From Micromonospora chokoriensis (GTDB lineage Bacteria; Actinomycetota; Actinomycetes; Mycobacteriales; Micromonosporaceae), in assembly GCF_900091505.1 (NCBI RefSeq), contig NZ_LT607409.1, positions 5,208,001-5,272,000 on the forward strand: a DNA stretch of 64,000 bases, given 5' to 3'. The translations under genes were made by a program, and so were the position numbers. Positions 57,299 to 64,000 of this stretch are shown here, piece by piece. Every line of letters starts with the position of its first letter. The stretch's first letter is position 1. Under the pieces are notes generated by a model. The model saw only the letters and a program-made list of their open reading frames with translations. It did no database searches and had not been told where the DNA came from.

Positions 57299-58879
57299 AT
57301 GAGCCCGGGAGGTCCTGTCATCCTCGCGGTCGACCTGGGCACCACGACCGTCCGGGCGGCATCGTTCGCGCTGGACGGCACCGTGCGGCACGTCGAGACA
57401 CGGCGGTGTCCACTCCTGCAGCCGGCACCCGGCTGGCTGGTGGTGGAGCCCGACGTCCTCATGGCGGCCACCCTGGCGGCGATGTCCGCCTGCGCCGCCG
57501 CCATCGAGGGCGCGGAGGTCGTCGCTGTCACGCTCAGCACCGCCAGGGGCGCCCTGATCGGGTTGGACGCGACGCTGACGCCGGTGACGCCGCTGCTCAC
57601 CCGGCACGACTCGCGGTCCGCCGAGGCAGCCCGCGACCTGCGGTCCTCCGGCCAGAGCCGAGAGTTGCACCGATTGTCGGGCACACCTGTGCACCCGGGC
57701 AGCCCGCTCTGCAAACTCATGTGGTTCGCCCGCCACGAGCCGTACCTCTGCGCCGCGACGCGGTGGTGGGTCGGCCTCAAGGACTACGCGCTCCACCGGC
57801 TGACCGGGGCGGTGGTGACCGAGCTGTCCTCGGCTTCCGGCACCGGACTGTTCGACGTCCACCGGCGGATGTGGAGTCCTGCGGTCCTCGACCTCGCCGG
57901 GGTGTCCGAGAGTCAACTGCCCCCGGTCCTGCCCACGACGGCCGTCCTGCGGCTGTCGGCGACGGCGGGCCGGTCGGTCGGCCTGCCGTCCGGCACACCT
58001 GTCGTCGTGGGCGCGTGCCACGAACCGGCGCGCGCTCTGGGCACCGCGGCGATCGACAGCACCGTCGCCTGTGTGACGCTGGGTGCCACCGGGTCCCTGC
58101 GGACGGTGGTCGCCGCTCCCCTCGTCGACGGAACGGAGACCTTCACCTGCGGCGCGTTGACCGACGACACGTGGGTTCTCGGCGCCACGGTGGCCAACGG
58201 CGGCAACGTCGTGCGGTGGGCCGGTCACACCCTCGCGCCCGAGCATCCGTCGACGTCCGGTGACGACTGGGCACCGCCCGCGCTCCTGAGGCTCGCCGAA
58301 CGGATCGCTCCGGGAAGCGACGGCCTCGTGATGCTGCCCCACGCGCGCGACGACCGGGCCCACCCGGAGGGCTCCGGCCCGTTGGGGGCGTACCTGGGGT
58401 TGCGGGGGCACCACTCTCGCGGTCATCTGGTGCGGGCCGCCGTGGAGGGCGTCTGCCTGCAACTCGGTGGCGTTCGCGACCGCCTGGCCGAGGTGACGCC
58501 GGTCAGCAGCGTTCACCTGGCCGGGGGCGCGTTTTCCTCTCCCCTGTGGCGGCAGGTGATGGCGGCGGTCCTGGACTGTCCGGTGCGGGCGTCGGGCGCG
58601 ACCGACGACGCGGCCCTCGGCGCGGCCGCGCTCGGGCTCTTCGCGATCGGTCTCTCCCCCGACCTGCAGGGGGCGGTCACCCAACTCGATCCGGAGGGCA
58701 CCCGCAGCGAACCGGTCACCGTCGACCCGGCCCTCGCCGCGGCGTACCGCGGCCTACGGACGAAGCTGCCCGTACTCCGCACCGTGGTGGGACGGGTGGG
58801 CGACATCCTCGACGAGGCGGCCGCCGGGCACGCCGACGGGCGGACCGACGCGCTGCCCCGCGACGCCGTGGGCGGTTGA
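57299..58879 (+). CDS. FGGY-family carbohydrate kinase
   Basis: A 526-residue sugar kinase. The N-terminal phosphate loop is ILAVDLGTTTVRAASFALDG, and LLTRHDSRSAEAARDL holds the Asp in the place of the FGGY catalytic base. VTLGATGSLRTVV and VHLAGGAFSSPLWRQVMAAV are the C-terminal nucleotide-binding blocks. It resembles gluconate/xylulose kinases but the sugar is unknown. The ATG at 57299 lacks a strong ribosome site. Its stop is 12 bases from the last permease gene of the adjacent importer, on the opposite strand. Confidence 0.92.
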   Translation: MSPGGPVILAVDLGTTTVRAASFALDGTVRHVETRRCPLLQPAPGWLVVEPDVLMAATLAAMSACAAAIEGAEVVAVTLSTARGALIGLDATLTPVTPLLTRHDSRSAEAARDLRSSGQSRELHRLSGTPVHPGSPLCKLMWFARHEPYLCAATRWWVGLKDYALHRLTGAVVTELSSASGTGLFDVHRRMWSPAVLDLAGVSESQLPPVLPTTAVLRLSATAGRSVGLPSGTPVVVGACHEPARALGTAAIDSTVACVTLGATGSLRTVVAAPLVDGTETFTCGALTDDTWVLGATVANGGNVVRWAGHTLAPEHPSTSGDDWAPPALLRLAERIAPGSDGLVMLPHARDDRAHPEGSGPLGAYLGLRGHHSRGHLVRAAVEGVCLQLGGVRDRLAEVTPVSSVHLAGGAFSSPLWRQVMAAVLDCPVRASGATDDAALGAAALGLFAIGLSPDLQGAVTQLDPEGTRSEPVTVDPALAAAYRGLRTKLPVLRTVVGRVGDILDEAAAGHADGRTDALPRDAVGG

Positions 58880-58891
58880 CGAGGCCGCCGC

Positions 58892-59776
58892 TCAGTGCTC
58901 TGGCTCGTCCTTGACCCGCGCCACGAGCTGCGTCGGATTGACGTAGCGCAGGGCGACGACGAGCAGGACGAGCATCATCGAGGTGTAGATGACCGCCATG
59001 GCGTCGACCGACTGCTGGGCCCGGATCCCGGACGCCGACATCGAGTAGTAGAGCGCCACGACGAGGGTCTGCGAGTCCGGCCCGGCGGTGAGGAAGGTCA
59101 GTTCGAACATCCCCACCGTCCGCACGAGGACGAGGATCGCGGAGGCGAGGATGCCCGGGACGAGCAACGGTGCGAGGACCCGGAGGAACACCGTCCGCAG
59201 TCCCGCTCCGCACATGCGCGCGGCGCTCTCGACCCGCGGGTCGATCTGCTCGATGAACGGGGTCATCGTCAGGATGACGAAGGGCACCGAGGGTACGAGG
59301 TTGGCGAGCACCACCCCGGACATGTTCCCGGCCAGACCAAACTTGTAGAGGACGGTCGCCAGCGGAATGCCGTACGTGATCGGCGGCATCAGGATGGGCA
59401 GCAGGAACACGAGGAAGATCAACCGTTTGCCGGGGAACGACCGCCGCGCGAGCACGTAGGCCGCCGGCACGCCGATCAGCAGCGAGAGACCCACGACGAG
59501 TACGGAGACCTCCAGCGTCACGACGATGACCCGCAGGAGCGCGAACTCCTCCCAGGCCCGCCCGTACCAGCTGGTGGTGTAGCCGTCGGGCAGCCAGGTG
59601 TCGAACCAGCGCTGGCCGAACGAGCTGACCAGCACGGACGCCACGACGCCCAACAGGTTGAGGAAGAAGAAGACGACGACGCCCCACACGATCCAGGCGG
59701 CGGGTCGCGCGACGATGCGCCGACGTGCGGTGCGGGCGGGGGACGGCGTCGGTGGCGCCTCGGTGATCGTTGCCAT
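58892..59776 (-). CDS. ABC transporter permease (PotC-type)
   Basis: A 294-residue inner-membrane permease with six or so helices. The EAA motif region is RVESAARMCGAGLRTVFLRVLAPLLVPG, as in spermidine/iron/phosphonate-type permeases. An N-terminal Pro/Arg segment precedes the first helix (AAWIVWGVVVFFFLNLLG). The ATG at 59776 overlaps the upstream permease stop by one base (TGATG). It is last of four importer genes. Confidence 0.93.
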   Translation of the reverse strand: MATITEAPPTPSPARTARRRIVARPAAWIVWGVVVFFFLNLLGVVASVLVSSFGQRWFDTWLPDGYTTSWYGRAWEEFALLRVIVVTLEVSVLVVGLSLLIGVPAAYVLARRSFPGKRLIFLVFLLPILMPPITYGIPLATVLYKFGLAGNMSGVVLANLVPSVPFVILTMTPFIEQIDPRVESAARMCGAGLRTVFLRVLAPLLVPGILASAILVLVRTVGMFELTFLTAGPDSQTLVVALYYSMSASGIRAQQSVDAMAVIYTSMMLVLLVVALRYVNPTQLVARVKDEPEH

Positions 59777-60675
59777 CAGCCCTTGCCTCCGGTGGAGCCG
59801 GTGTAGAAACGGCTGCGCGCGGCCAACACCACCGCGATGATCACCAACTCGACGAAGCCCATGATCATCGCGATGGCCGAGGCGTACGGGTAGTCGTACT
59901 GCTCGTACGCCGCCTGGTACGCGGCGAGGGAGATGACGCGCGTCTCGCCGGCCGGGTTGCCGACCAGGACGGCCGACGGGAACACGCTGAACGCCAGCAC
60001 GAAGGTCAGGCAGAAGGTCGTGGCCAGGCCGGGCATCAGGAGCGGAAGGGTGATCCTGGTGAACCGGCGACGCCAGTCCGCCCCCAACGTCGCGGCCGCC
60101 CGTTCCAGGGTCGGATCGATGCCGGAGAGGTACGAGAGCACCAGCAGGAACGCGAACGGAAATCCGGTGATCACCAACGAGAAGAAGACACCCCAGTAGT
60201 TGTGGGTCAGTCGCACCGGCTCGTCGACGAGGTTCGTGGCCAGCAGGATCCGGTTGAACCAGCCGGTCGGGCCGAGGAAGTTCAGCAACCCCTGGGCGGT
60301 GAGCACCGTGCCGAGCGTGATCGGCACGACCAGCACTGTGGTGACCAGCCGCTTGGCCCGGAAGCGCCCGCGCATCCGGTAGGCGATCGGCACCGCGGCG
60401 AGGACGTTCAGCAGCGCGGCGGGCAACGCGATCCGCAGCGTGATCCAGATCGTGCCCCGCTCGTAGGCGTCGGAGAAGAACCGGACGTAGTCGCTGAACG
60501 GCCCACCCCTGGTCGGCTGGAACGAGAGCCCCAGCCCGTAGAAGAACGGGTAGAGGAACAGGGCGACAACGAACACCAGGGCCGGCACCAGCAACCAGAG
60601 CTGACGGTCGATGCCCCGCTCGGCGAGACGGTGCTGCCAGTGCGTCAACGGTCTGCCGGGCCGGCTGCCGCTCAC
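59776..60675 (-). CDS. ABC transporter permease (PotB-type)
   Basis: A 299-residue permease. First helix LLVPALVFVVALFLYPFFYG, and the EAA loop LERAAATLGADWRRRFTRITLPLLMPG. It pairs with the downstream PotC-type permease to form the channel. The GTG start overlaps the ATPase stop by four bases. Similar pairs import polyamines, iron, phosphonates or sugars; the neighbouring kinase favours a sugar or sugar acid, without proof. Confidence 0.93.
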   Translation of the reverse strand: MSGSRPGRPLTHWQHRLAERGIDRQLWLLVPALVFVVALFLYPFFYGLGLSFQPTRGGPFSDYVRFFSDAYERGTIWITLRIALPAALLNVLAAVPIAYRMRGRFRAKRLVTTVLVVPITLGTVLTAQGLLNFLGPTGWFNRILLATNLVDEPVRLTHNYWGVFFSLVITGFPFAFLLVLSYLSGIDPTLERAAATLGADWRRRFTRITLPLLMPGLATTFCLTFVLAFSVFPSAVLVGNPAGETRVISLAAYQAAYEQYDYPYASAIAMIMGFVELVIIAVVLAARSRFYTGSTGGKG

Positions 60676-61784
60676 CGCGCCGCCTCCACGACGTCCGCGA
60701 GACGGTCGGTCGGCTGCGCCGCGTCGGCGGGATAGACCAGGAGCCGCTGCGGGTCGACGGCGAGCGTGACCCGGTCGCCCGGTGCGATGCGCTGCTCGGT
60801 CCGCAGGTGCAGCAACAGGCCCGTGTCGGTGCGCGCCTCGGCCGCCAACTCACGCCCCTGGTACTCCACCACCTCGACGGTGGCCGGCAGGGCGTCACGG
60901 GCCTCGCCGGACCCGTCGACGCGGACGTCCTCGGGGCGCACCGCGACCACCGCGTCCACCCCGGCACGCAGGTCTCCGACGGCCTCGCCGACCAGTCGAT
61001 GACCAGACGACCCGACGGTGGCCCGCACGCCGTCGACCTGCTCGACCCGGCCCGGCCACAGGTTGCGGTAGCCCATGAAGTCGGCGACGTGTCGGTTCGC
61101 CGGCCGGGTGTGCAGCTCACGCGGCGAGCCGACCTGCTGCACCCGCCCCTCCCGCAGCACCACCAACCGGTCGGCCAGGGACAACGCCTCCTCCTGGTCG
61201 TGCGTGACGTAGACGGTGGTGAGGCCCAGCGACTGGTGCAGCCGGCGGATCTCGGTGCGCATCTCCAGACGCAGCTTGGCGTCGAGGTTGCTCAACGGCT
61301 CGTCCATCAGGACGAGGGACGGCTCGAACACGACGGCACGGGCGATGGCGACGCGTTGCTGTTGACCACCCGAGAGCTGGCCGGGCAGCTTGTCGACGTG
61401 GTCCTCCAGCCGTACCAGCCGCACCGCCTCCTCCGTACGCCGGCGCGTCTCCTCCTTCGGCAACCGCCGCATCCGGAGCCCGAAGGCGATGTTCGCCCGT
61501 ACCGTCAGGTGGGGGAAGAGCGCGTAGCTCTGGAACACCATGCCGAAACCGCGCCGCTCCGGCGGCAGCGTGTCGATGCGGCGCTCGTCCTGCCAGATGC
61601 TCCCGGCCGTCAACGGCAGGAGCCCGGCCAGGCAGTTCAACGCCGTCGACTTGCCGCAGCCGGACGGGCCGAGCAGCGCGATGAACTCCCCCGCCTCGAT
61701 CGTCAGGTCCAACTCGGTGAGCGCGGCCTGCCCACCGAACCGGCGGGACACCCCGTCCAGGCGGAGCCGGGAGAAGGCGCTCAT
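60672..61784 (-). CDS. ABC transporter ATP-binding protein (PotA/MalK-type)
   Basis: A 370-residue ATPase. Walker A GPSGCGKST, Q-loop VFQSYALFPHLTV, signature LSGGQQQRVAIARA, Walker B LVLMDEPLSNLDAKL and switch His VTHDQEEAL are intact. A C-terminal TOBE_2-type regulatory domain (about residues 240-355) includes AVRPEDVRVDG. It energises the two permeases. The ATG overlaps the binding-protein stop as ATGA. Confidence 0.95.
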   Translation of the reverse strand: MSAFSRLRLDGVSRRFGGQAALTELDLTIEAGEFIALLGPSGCGKSTALNCLAGLLPLTAGSIWQDERRIDTLPPERRGFGMVFQSYALFPHLTVRANIAFGLRMRRLPKEETRRRTEEAVRLVRLEDHVDKLPGQLSGGQQQRVAIARAVVFEPSLVLMDEPLSNLDAKLRLEMRTEIRRLHQSLGLTTVYVTHDQEEALSLADRLVVLREGRVQQVGSPRELHTRPANRHVADFMGYRNLWPGRVEQVDGVRATVGSSGHRLVGEAVGDLRAGVDAVVAVRPEDVRVDGSGEARDALPATVEVVEYQGRELAAEARTDTGLLLHLRTEQRIAPGDRVTLAVDPQRLLVYPADAAQPTDRLADVVEAAR

Positions 61785-63001
61785 CCCTGCTTGACCTTCC
61801 CGCCGCCGATCTCGCGGTCCCAGCGGTTGAACGCCGCCACGAGACTCTTCGCGTCGAGCGGGACCTCGGTGGGGTTACCGGCGATCAGCGCGTCGTACTC
61901 GGGGCGGCCGAACTCGCGGATCGCGTCCTGGCTCTTCTGCGGCGCCGACGTGAGCTGGACGTCCTTCACCGCCGGCCCGGGGTAGAAGTACCCCTCGTCG
62001 TACGCCTTCGCCTGCTGCTCGGGGGTGAGCATGAACGCCAGCAGGGCCAGCACCGCGGCCTGCGTGTCGGTCGACACGCCCTTGGGCATGACGGCGTAGT
62101 GCGCGTCGGTGACCCAGTGGAACCCGTCGATCGTGGCGATCCGCGCGTCCTTGGGCACCGTGCCCAGCACCCGGGGGTTGATGTCCCAGCCGGTGGTGCT
62201 GACGATCAGGTGGGCGGTGCCGTTGGCGAGGTTCTTCATCGTCTCGGTGGTGCCGGACGGGTAGTAGTCGACGTACTGGCCCAACTCCTTGAGGAAGGCC
62301 CACGTCTTGTCCCAGCCCGCGGTGGGGTCCTTGGGGTTCGAGTCACCCAGGATGTAGGGCAGACCCATCAGGAACGTTCGTCCCGGACCGGAGTTGGCCG
62401 GTCGGGCGTACTGGAACCTCTTCGGGTTGGCCTTGGCCCAGGCGAGCAGGGCCTGCGCGTTGGTGGGTGGCGTCGCGAGTCGCGACGGCAGGTATTCGAG
62501 CAGCGGGCCGGACGGATAGTAGGTGACCGTCACGCCGGCGTTGCCGGCGAGTTTCTGCATCGCGGCGGCCGGTTCCAGGTAGTTCTGCATCCCGCCGAGC
62601 CGGTCGGCGAACGCCGGCAGCACGTCGACCCAGAGCCCCTGCTCGATCCCGGCCGCGAGGCCGTCGACGCCGGTCAACACCAGACCGATGTCCACCCGGT
62701 CCGCACCCTGCTGGGCCTTGATCTTGCCGGCCAGCTCGGGCGCAGGCGCCTTCGAGTACGTCACCCGGGAGATCACGTCCGGGTTCTTCGACACGAACTC
62801 GTCGATCATCCCCTGGGTGAGCTGTAGGTTGCCCGCCACGTCGAGGACGTTGAGCGTCACCGCCCGGCCGGGTCGCTGCGGCACCTCACCGGAGGTGTCA
62901 CCCGAGGTGTCGCCGGGGGTCTCCGGCGCTCCGCACCCGACCGCGCCCACCAGGAGCGACGATGCCGTGACCAGGAGGGCGCCTCGCCGCGTCATACCCA
63001 T
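61781..63001 (-). CDS. ABC transporter substrate-binding lipoprotein
   Basis: A 406-residue exported lipoprotein with lipobox VGAVGC, a short Thr/Ser/Gly-rich repeat (PGDTSGDTSG) and an extracellular binding-protein fold: ITVDVAG-like start TLNVLDVAGNLQLTQG, KIKAQQGADRVDIGLV and later AHYAVMPKGVSTDTQAAV with LLAFMLTPEQQAKAYD. It is the first gene of the importer unit. The ATG at 63001 has AAGGAGACGG; MTRRGALL at 62995 is the alternative. The ligand is unknown. Confidence 0.92.
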   Translation of the reverse strand: MGMTRRGALLVTASSLLVGAVGCGAPETPGDTSGDTSGEVPQRPGRAVTLNVLDVAGNLQLTQGMIDEFVSKNPDVISRVTYSKAPAPELAGKIKAQQGADRVDIGLVLTGVDGLAAGIEQGLWVDVLPAFADRLGGMQNYLEPAAAMQKLAGNAGVTVTYYPSGPLLEYLPSRLATPPTNAQALLAWAKANPKRFQYARPANSGPGRTFLMGLPYILGDSNPKDPTAGWDKTWAFLKELGQYVDYYPSGTTETMKNLANGTAHLIVSTTGWDINPRVLGTVPKDARIATIDGFHWVTDAHYAVMPKGVSTDTQAAVLALLAFMLTPEQQAKAYDEGYFYPGPAVKDVQLTSAPQKSQDAIREFGRPEYDALIAGNPTEVPLDAKSLVAAFNRWDREIGGGKVKQG

Positions 63002-63128
63002 CAGCCGTCTCCTTCGTCGGCTACCCGGCCCGGCCAGGTAGGTCCACGCTCCGCTCAGGTGGGGTCGCCCGTGAGGCCGCCCGCCATGGGCCATCTGCGA
63101 TGCATTCAGACAGCCGGCGTGCCGCGAC

Positions 63129-63142
63129 GGCAACGGGTTGCC
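63129..63142. promoter_or_regulatory. Candidate LacI-family operator
   Basis: GGCAACGGGTTGCC has perfect six-base arms around a two-base centre. It lies between the binding-protein and lacI-type genes. Confidence 0.55.
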
Positions 63143-63157
63143 ATGTATTGCCTCGCG

Positions 63158-63169
63158 CGAATGCGTTCG
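63158..63169. promoter_or_regulatory. Second candidate LacI-family operator
   Basis: CGAATGCGTTCG has perfect four-base outer arms (CGAA/TTCG). It is 15 bases from the first candidate site and within the same divergent region. Confidence 0.4.
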
Positions 63170-63253
63170 AGGGCCGGAATGTTGCCGGGGCATTGCCGAG
63201 TGCGCACCGTCGTCATAACATGATCACGGCGCGTAGCCGGGGGGAGCCCAGCA

Positions 63254-64000
63254 ATGCCCGACCACACCAGGCCGCCCGACAAGAGAGCCACGATCTACGA
63301 CGTCGCGGCCGAAGCCGACGTGTCACCCTCCACGGTGTCGCGTGCCTTCTCCCGGCCGAGTCGCGTCAACTCCGAGACCGCCGAGCGGGTCCGCCAGGTC
63401 GCCGAGCGGTTGGGCTATCGCACCAACCCGCTCGCCCGCGCCCTCACCACGTCCCGCACGCGCATGATCGCGCTCGTCATCGCCGACATCACCAACCCGG
63501 TCTACGCCGGGATCGTGCGCGGTGCGCAGGAGACGGCGATGCACGACGAATACACCACGGTGCTGATCGACGCCCAGGAGTCCGACCGGCTGGAGCGGGC
63601 GGCGATCGAACGCACGATGTCGACGGTCGACGGCATCGTGTTGGCCAGCAGCCGAATGTCGGACTCGGCGATCCGGATGTTCGCCAAGCAGCGGCCGGTG
63701 GTGGTCCTCAACCGCGCCGTCGCCGACGTGCCCTGCGTCGTGACGGACAATCCCCGAGGGGTCCGGCGGGCCGCCGAGCACCTCGGGGAACTGGGGCACG
63801 ACCACATCACCTACGTCGCGGGGCCGCAGGCGTCCTGGCCGAACGGCATCCGCTGGCGGTCGTTGCTCGAAGCCGGCATGGAACTGGAGATCAAGGTACG
63901 CCAGATCGGCCCGTTCAGCCCGACCATCGAGGGCGGTGAGCGAGCCGCCGAGGAGCTGCGCGCCCGTCCCGCGACCGCTGTCCTCGCCTTCAACGACCAG
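63254..64000 (+). CDS. LacI-family transcriptional regulator (5-prime part, cut by window end)
   Basis: The first 249 residues are visible and the frame continues past the window. The helix-turn-helix reads ATIYDVAAEADVSPSTVSRAF, followed by the hinge RLGYRTNPLARALTTSRT and a periplasmic-binding-protein-like ligand domain (MIALVIADITNPVYAGIV, VDGIVLASSR, HITYVAGP). GGGGAG precedes the ATG at 63254. It diverges from the importer unit and very likely represses it and perhaps the FGGY kinase gene, in response to the imported compound. Confidence 0.95.
   Translation, partial: MPDHTRPPDKRATIYDVAAEADVSPSTVSRAFSRPSRVNSETAERVRQVAERLGYRTNPLARALTTSRTRMIALVIADITNPVYAGIVRGAQETAMHDEYTTVLIDAQESDRLERAAIERTMSTVDGIVLASSRMSDSAIRMFAKQRPVVVLNRAVADVPCVVTDNPRGVRRAAEHLGELGHDHITYVAGPQASWPNGIRWRSLLEAGMELEIKVRQIGPFSPTIEGGERAAEELRARPATAVLAFNDQ

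Noticed and set aside
1..64000. tRNA, rRNA, CRISPR arrays, integrases or insertion sequences
   Set aside because: No tRNA- or rRNA-like sequence, regular spacer-repeat array, DDE or tyrosine-recombinase motifs, or terminal inverted repeats were recognised by eye anywhere in the window.

Overview
The window is a high-GC chromosomal segment of a filamentous actinomycete, most likely Micromonosporaceae (Micromonospora-like). This rests on the codon bias, the many GTG starts, the secreted glycoside hydrolases with CBM2-type modules, the two-domain laccase, the ECF42-type sigma factor with its DGPF partner, and the furA-katG pair. It holds about 57 genes, no rRNA, tRNA or CRISPR array, and no clear insertion sequence. 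Several blocks look like accessory or lineage-specific islands.

Region 1 (1-12.3 kb): the end of an SDR oxidoreductase, a small membrane protein, a lipoprotein L,D-transpeptidase, a possible SUKH-like protein and a secreted DUF1996 protein. Then comes a two-gene conflict-type system: a 1421-residue trypsin-like/nSTAND1/WD40 protein followed by a Trypco1 protein. After it is an XRE regulator facing a run of very small genes.

Region 2 (12.3-20.4 kb): a minus-strand island of secreted proteins. It contains a laccase, a giant ThuA/discoidin/PQQ-type dehydrogenase/PKD/DUF1080 protein, a cupredoxin with Ig-like repeats and a beta-helical polymer-like protein. Two of these share an unassigned C-terminal domain. 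A GNAT gene remnant borders the island.

Region 3 (20.5-27.2 kb): a polar amino acid ABC importer, a membrane-anchored protein of unknown function, and a four-gene SipW/TasA-like locus. In that locus the signal peptidase is fused to a second exported domain ending in an LPXTG-type sorting signal.

Region 4 (27.2-40.5 kb): an exopolysaccharide locus in three transcription units. It has two GT4 glycosyltransferases, flippase (Wzx), polymerase/ligase (Wzy-like), chain-length protein (Wzz-like), a lipoprotein glycosidase and five different sulfotransferases, which suggests a sulfated surface glycan.

Region 5 (40.6-57.2 kb): furA-katG oxidative stress genes, DGPF/ECF42, a GH11 xylanase, a Ser/Thr kinase, a TetR-controlled oxidoreductase with twin operators, an SGNH hydrolase, a DUF6891-like protein, a DHFR-like reductase, a GNAT, a GH62 arabinofuranosidase with a CebR-like operator, OsmC, an unknown protein and a methyltransferase. 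GH11 and GH62 together point to arabinoxylan use.

Region 6 (57.3-64 kb): a sugar-type locus with an FGGY kinase, an ABC importer (binding protein, ATPase, two permeases) and a divergent LacI-family regulator cut by the window end.
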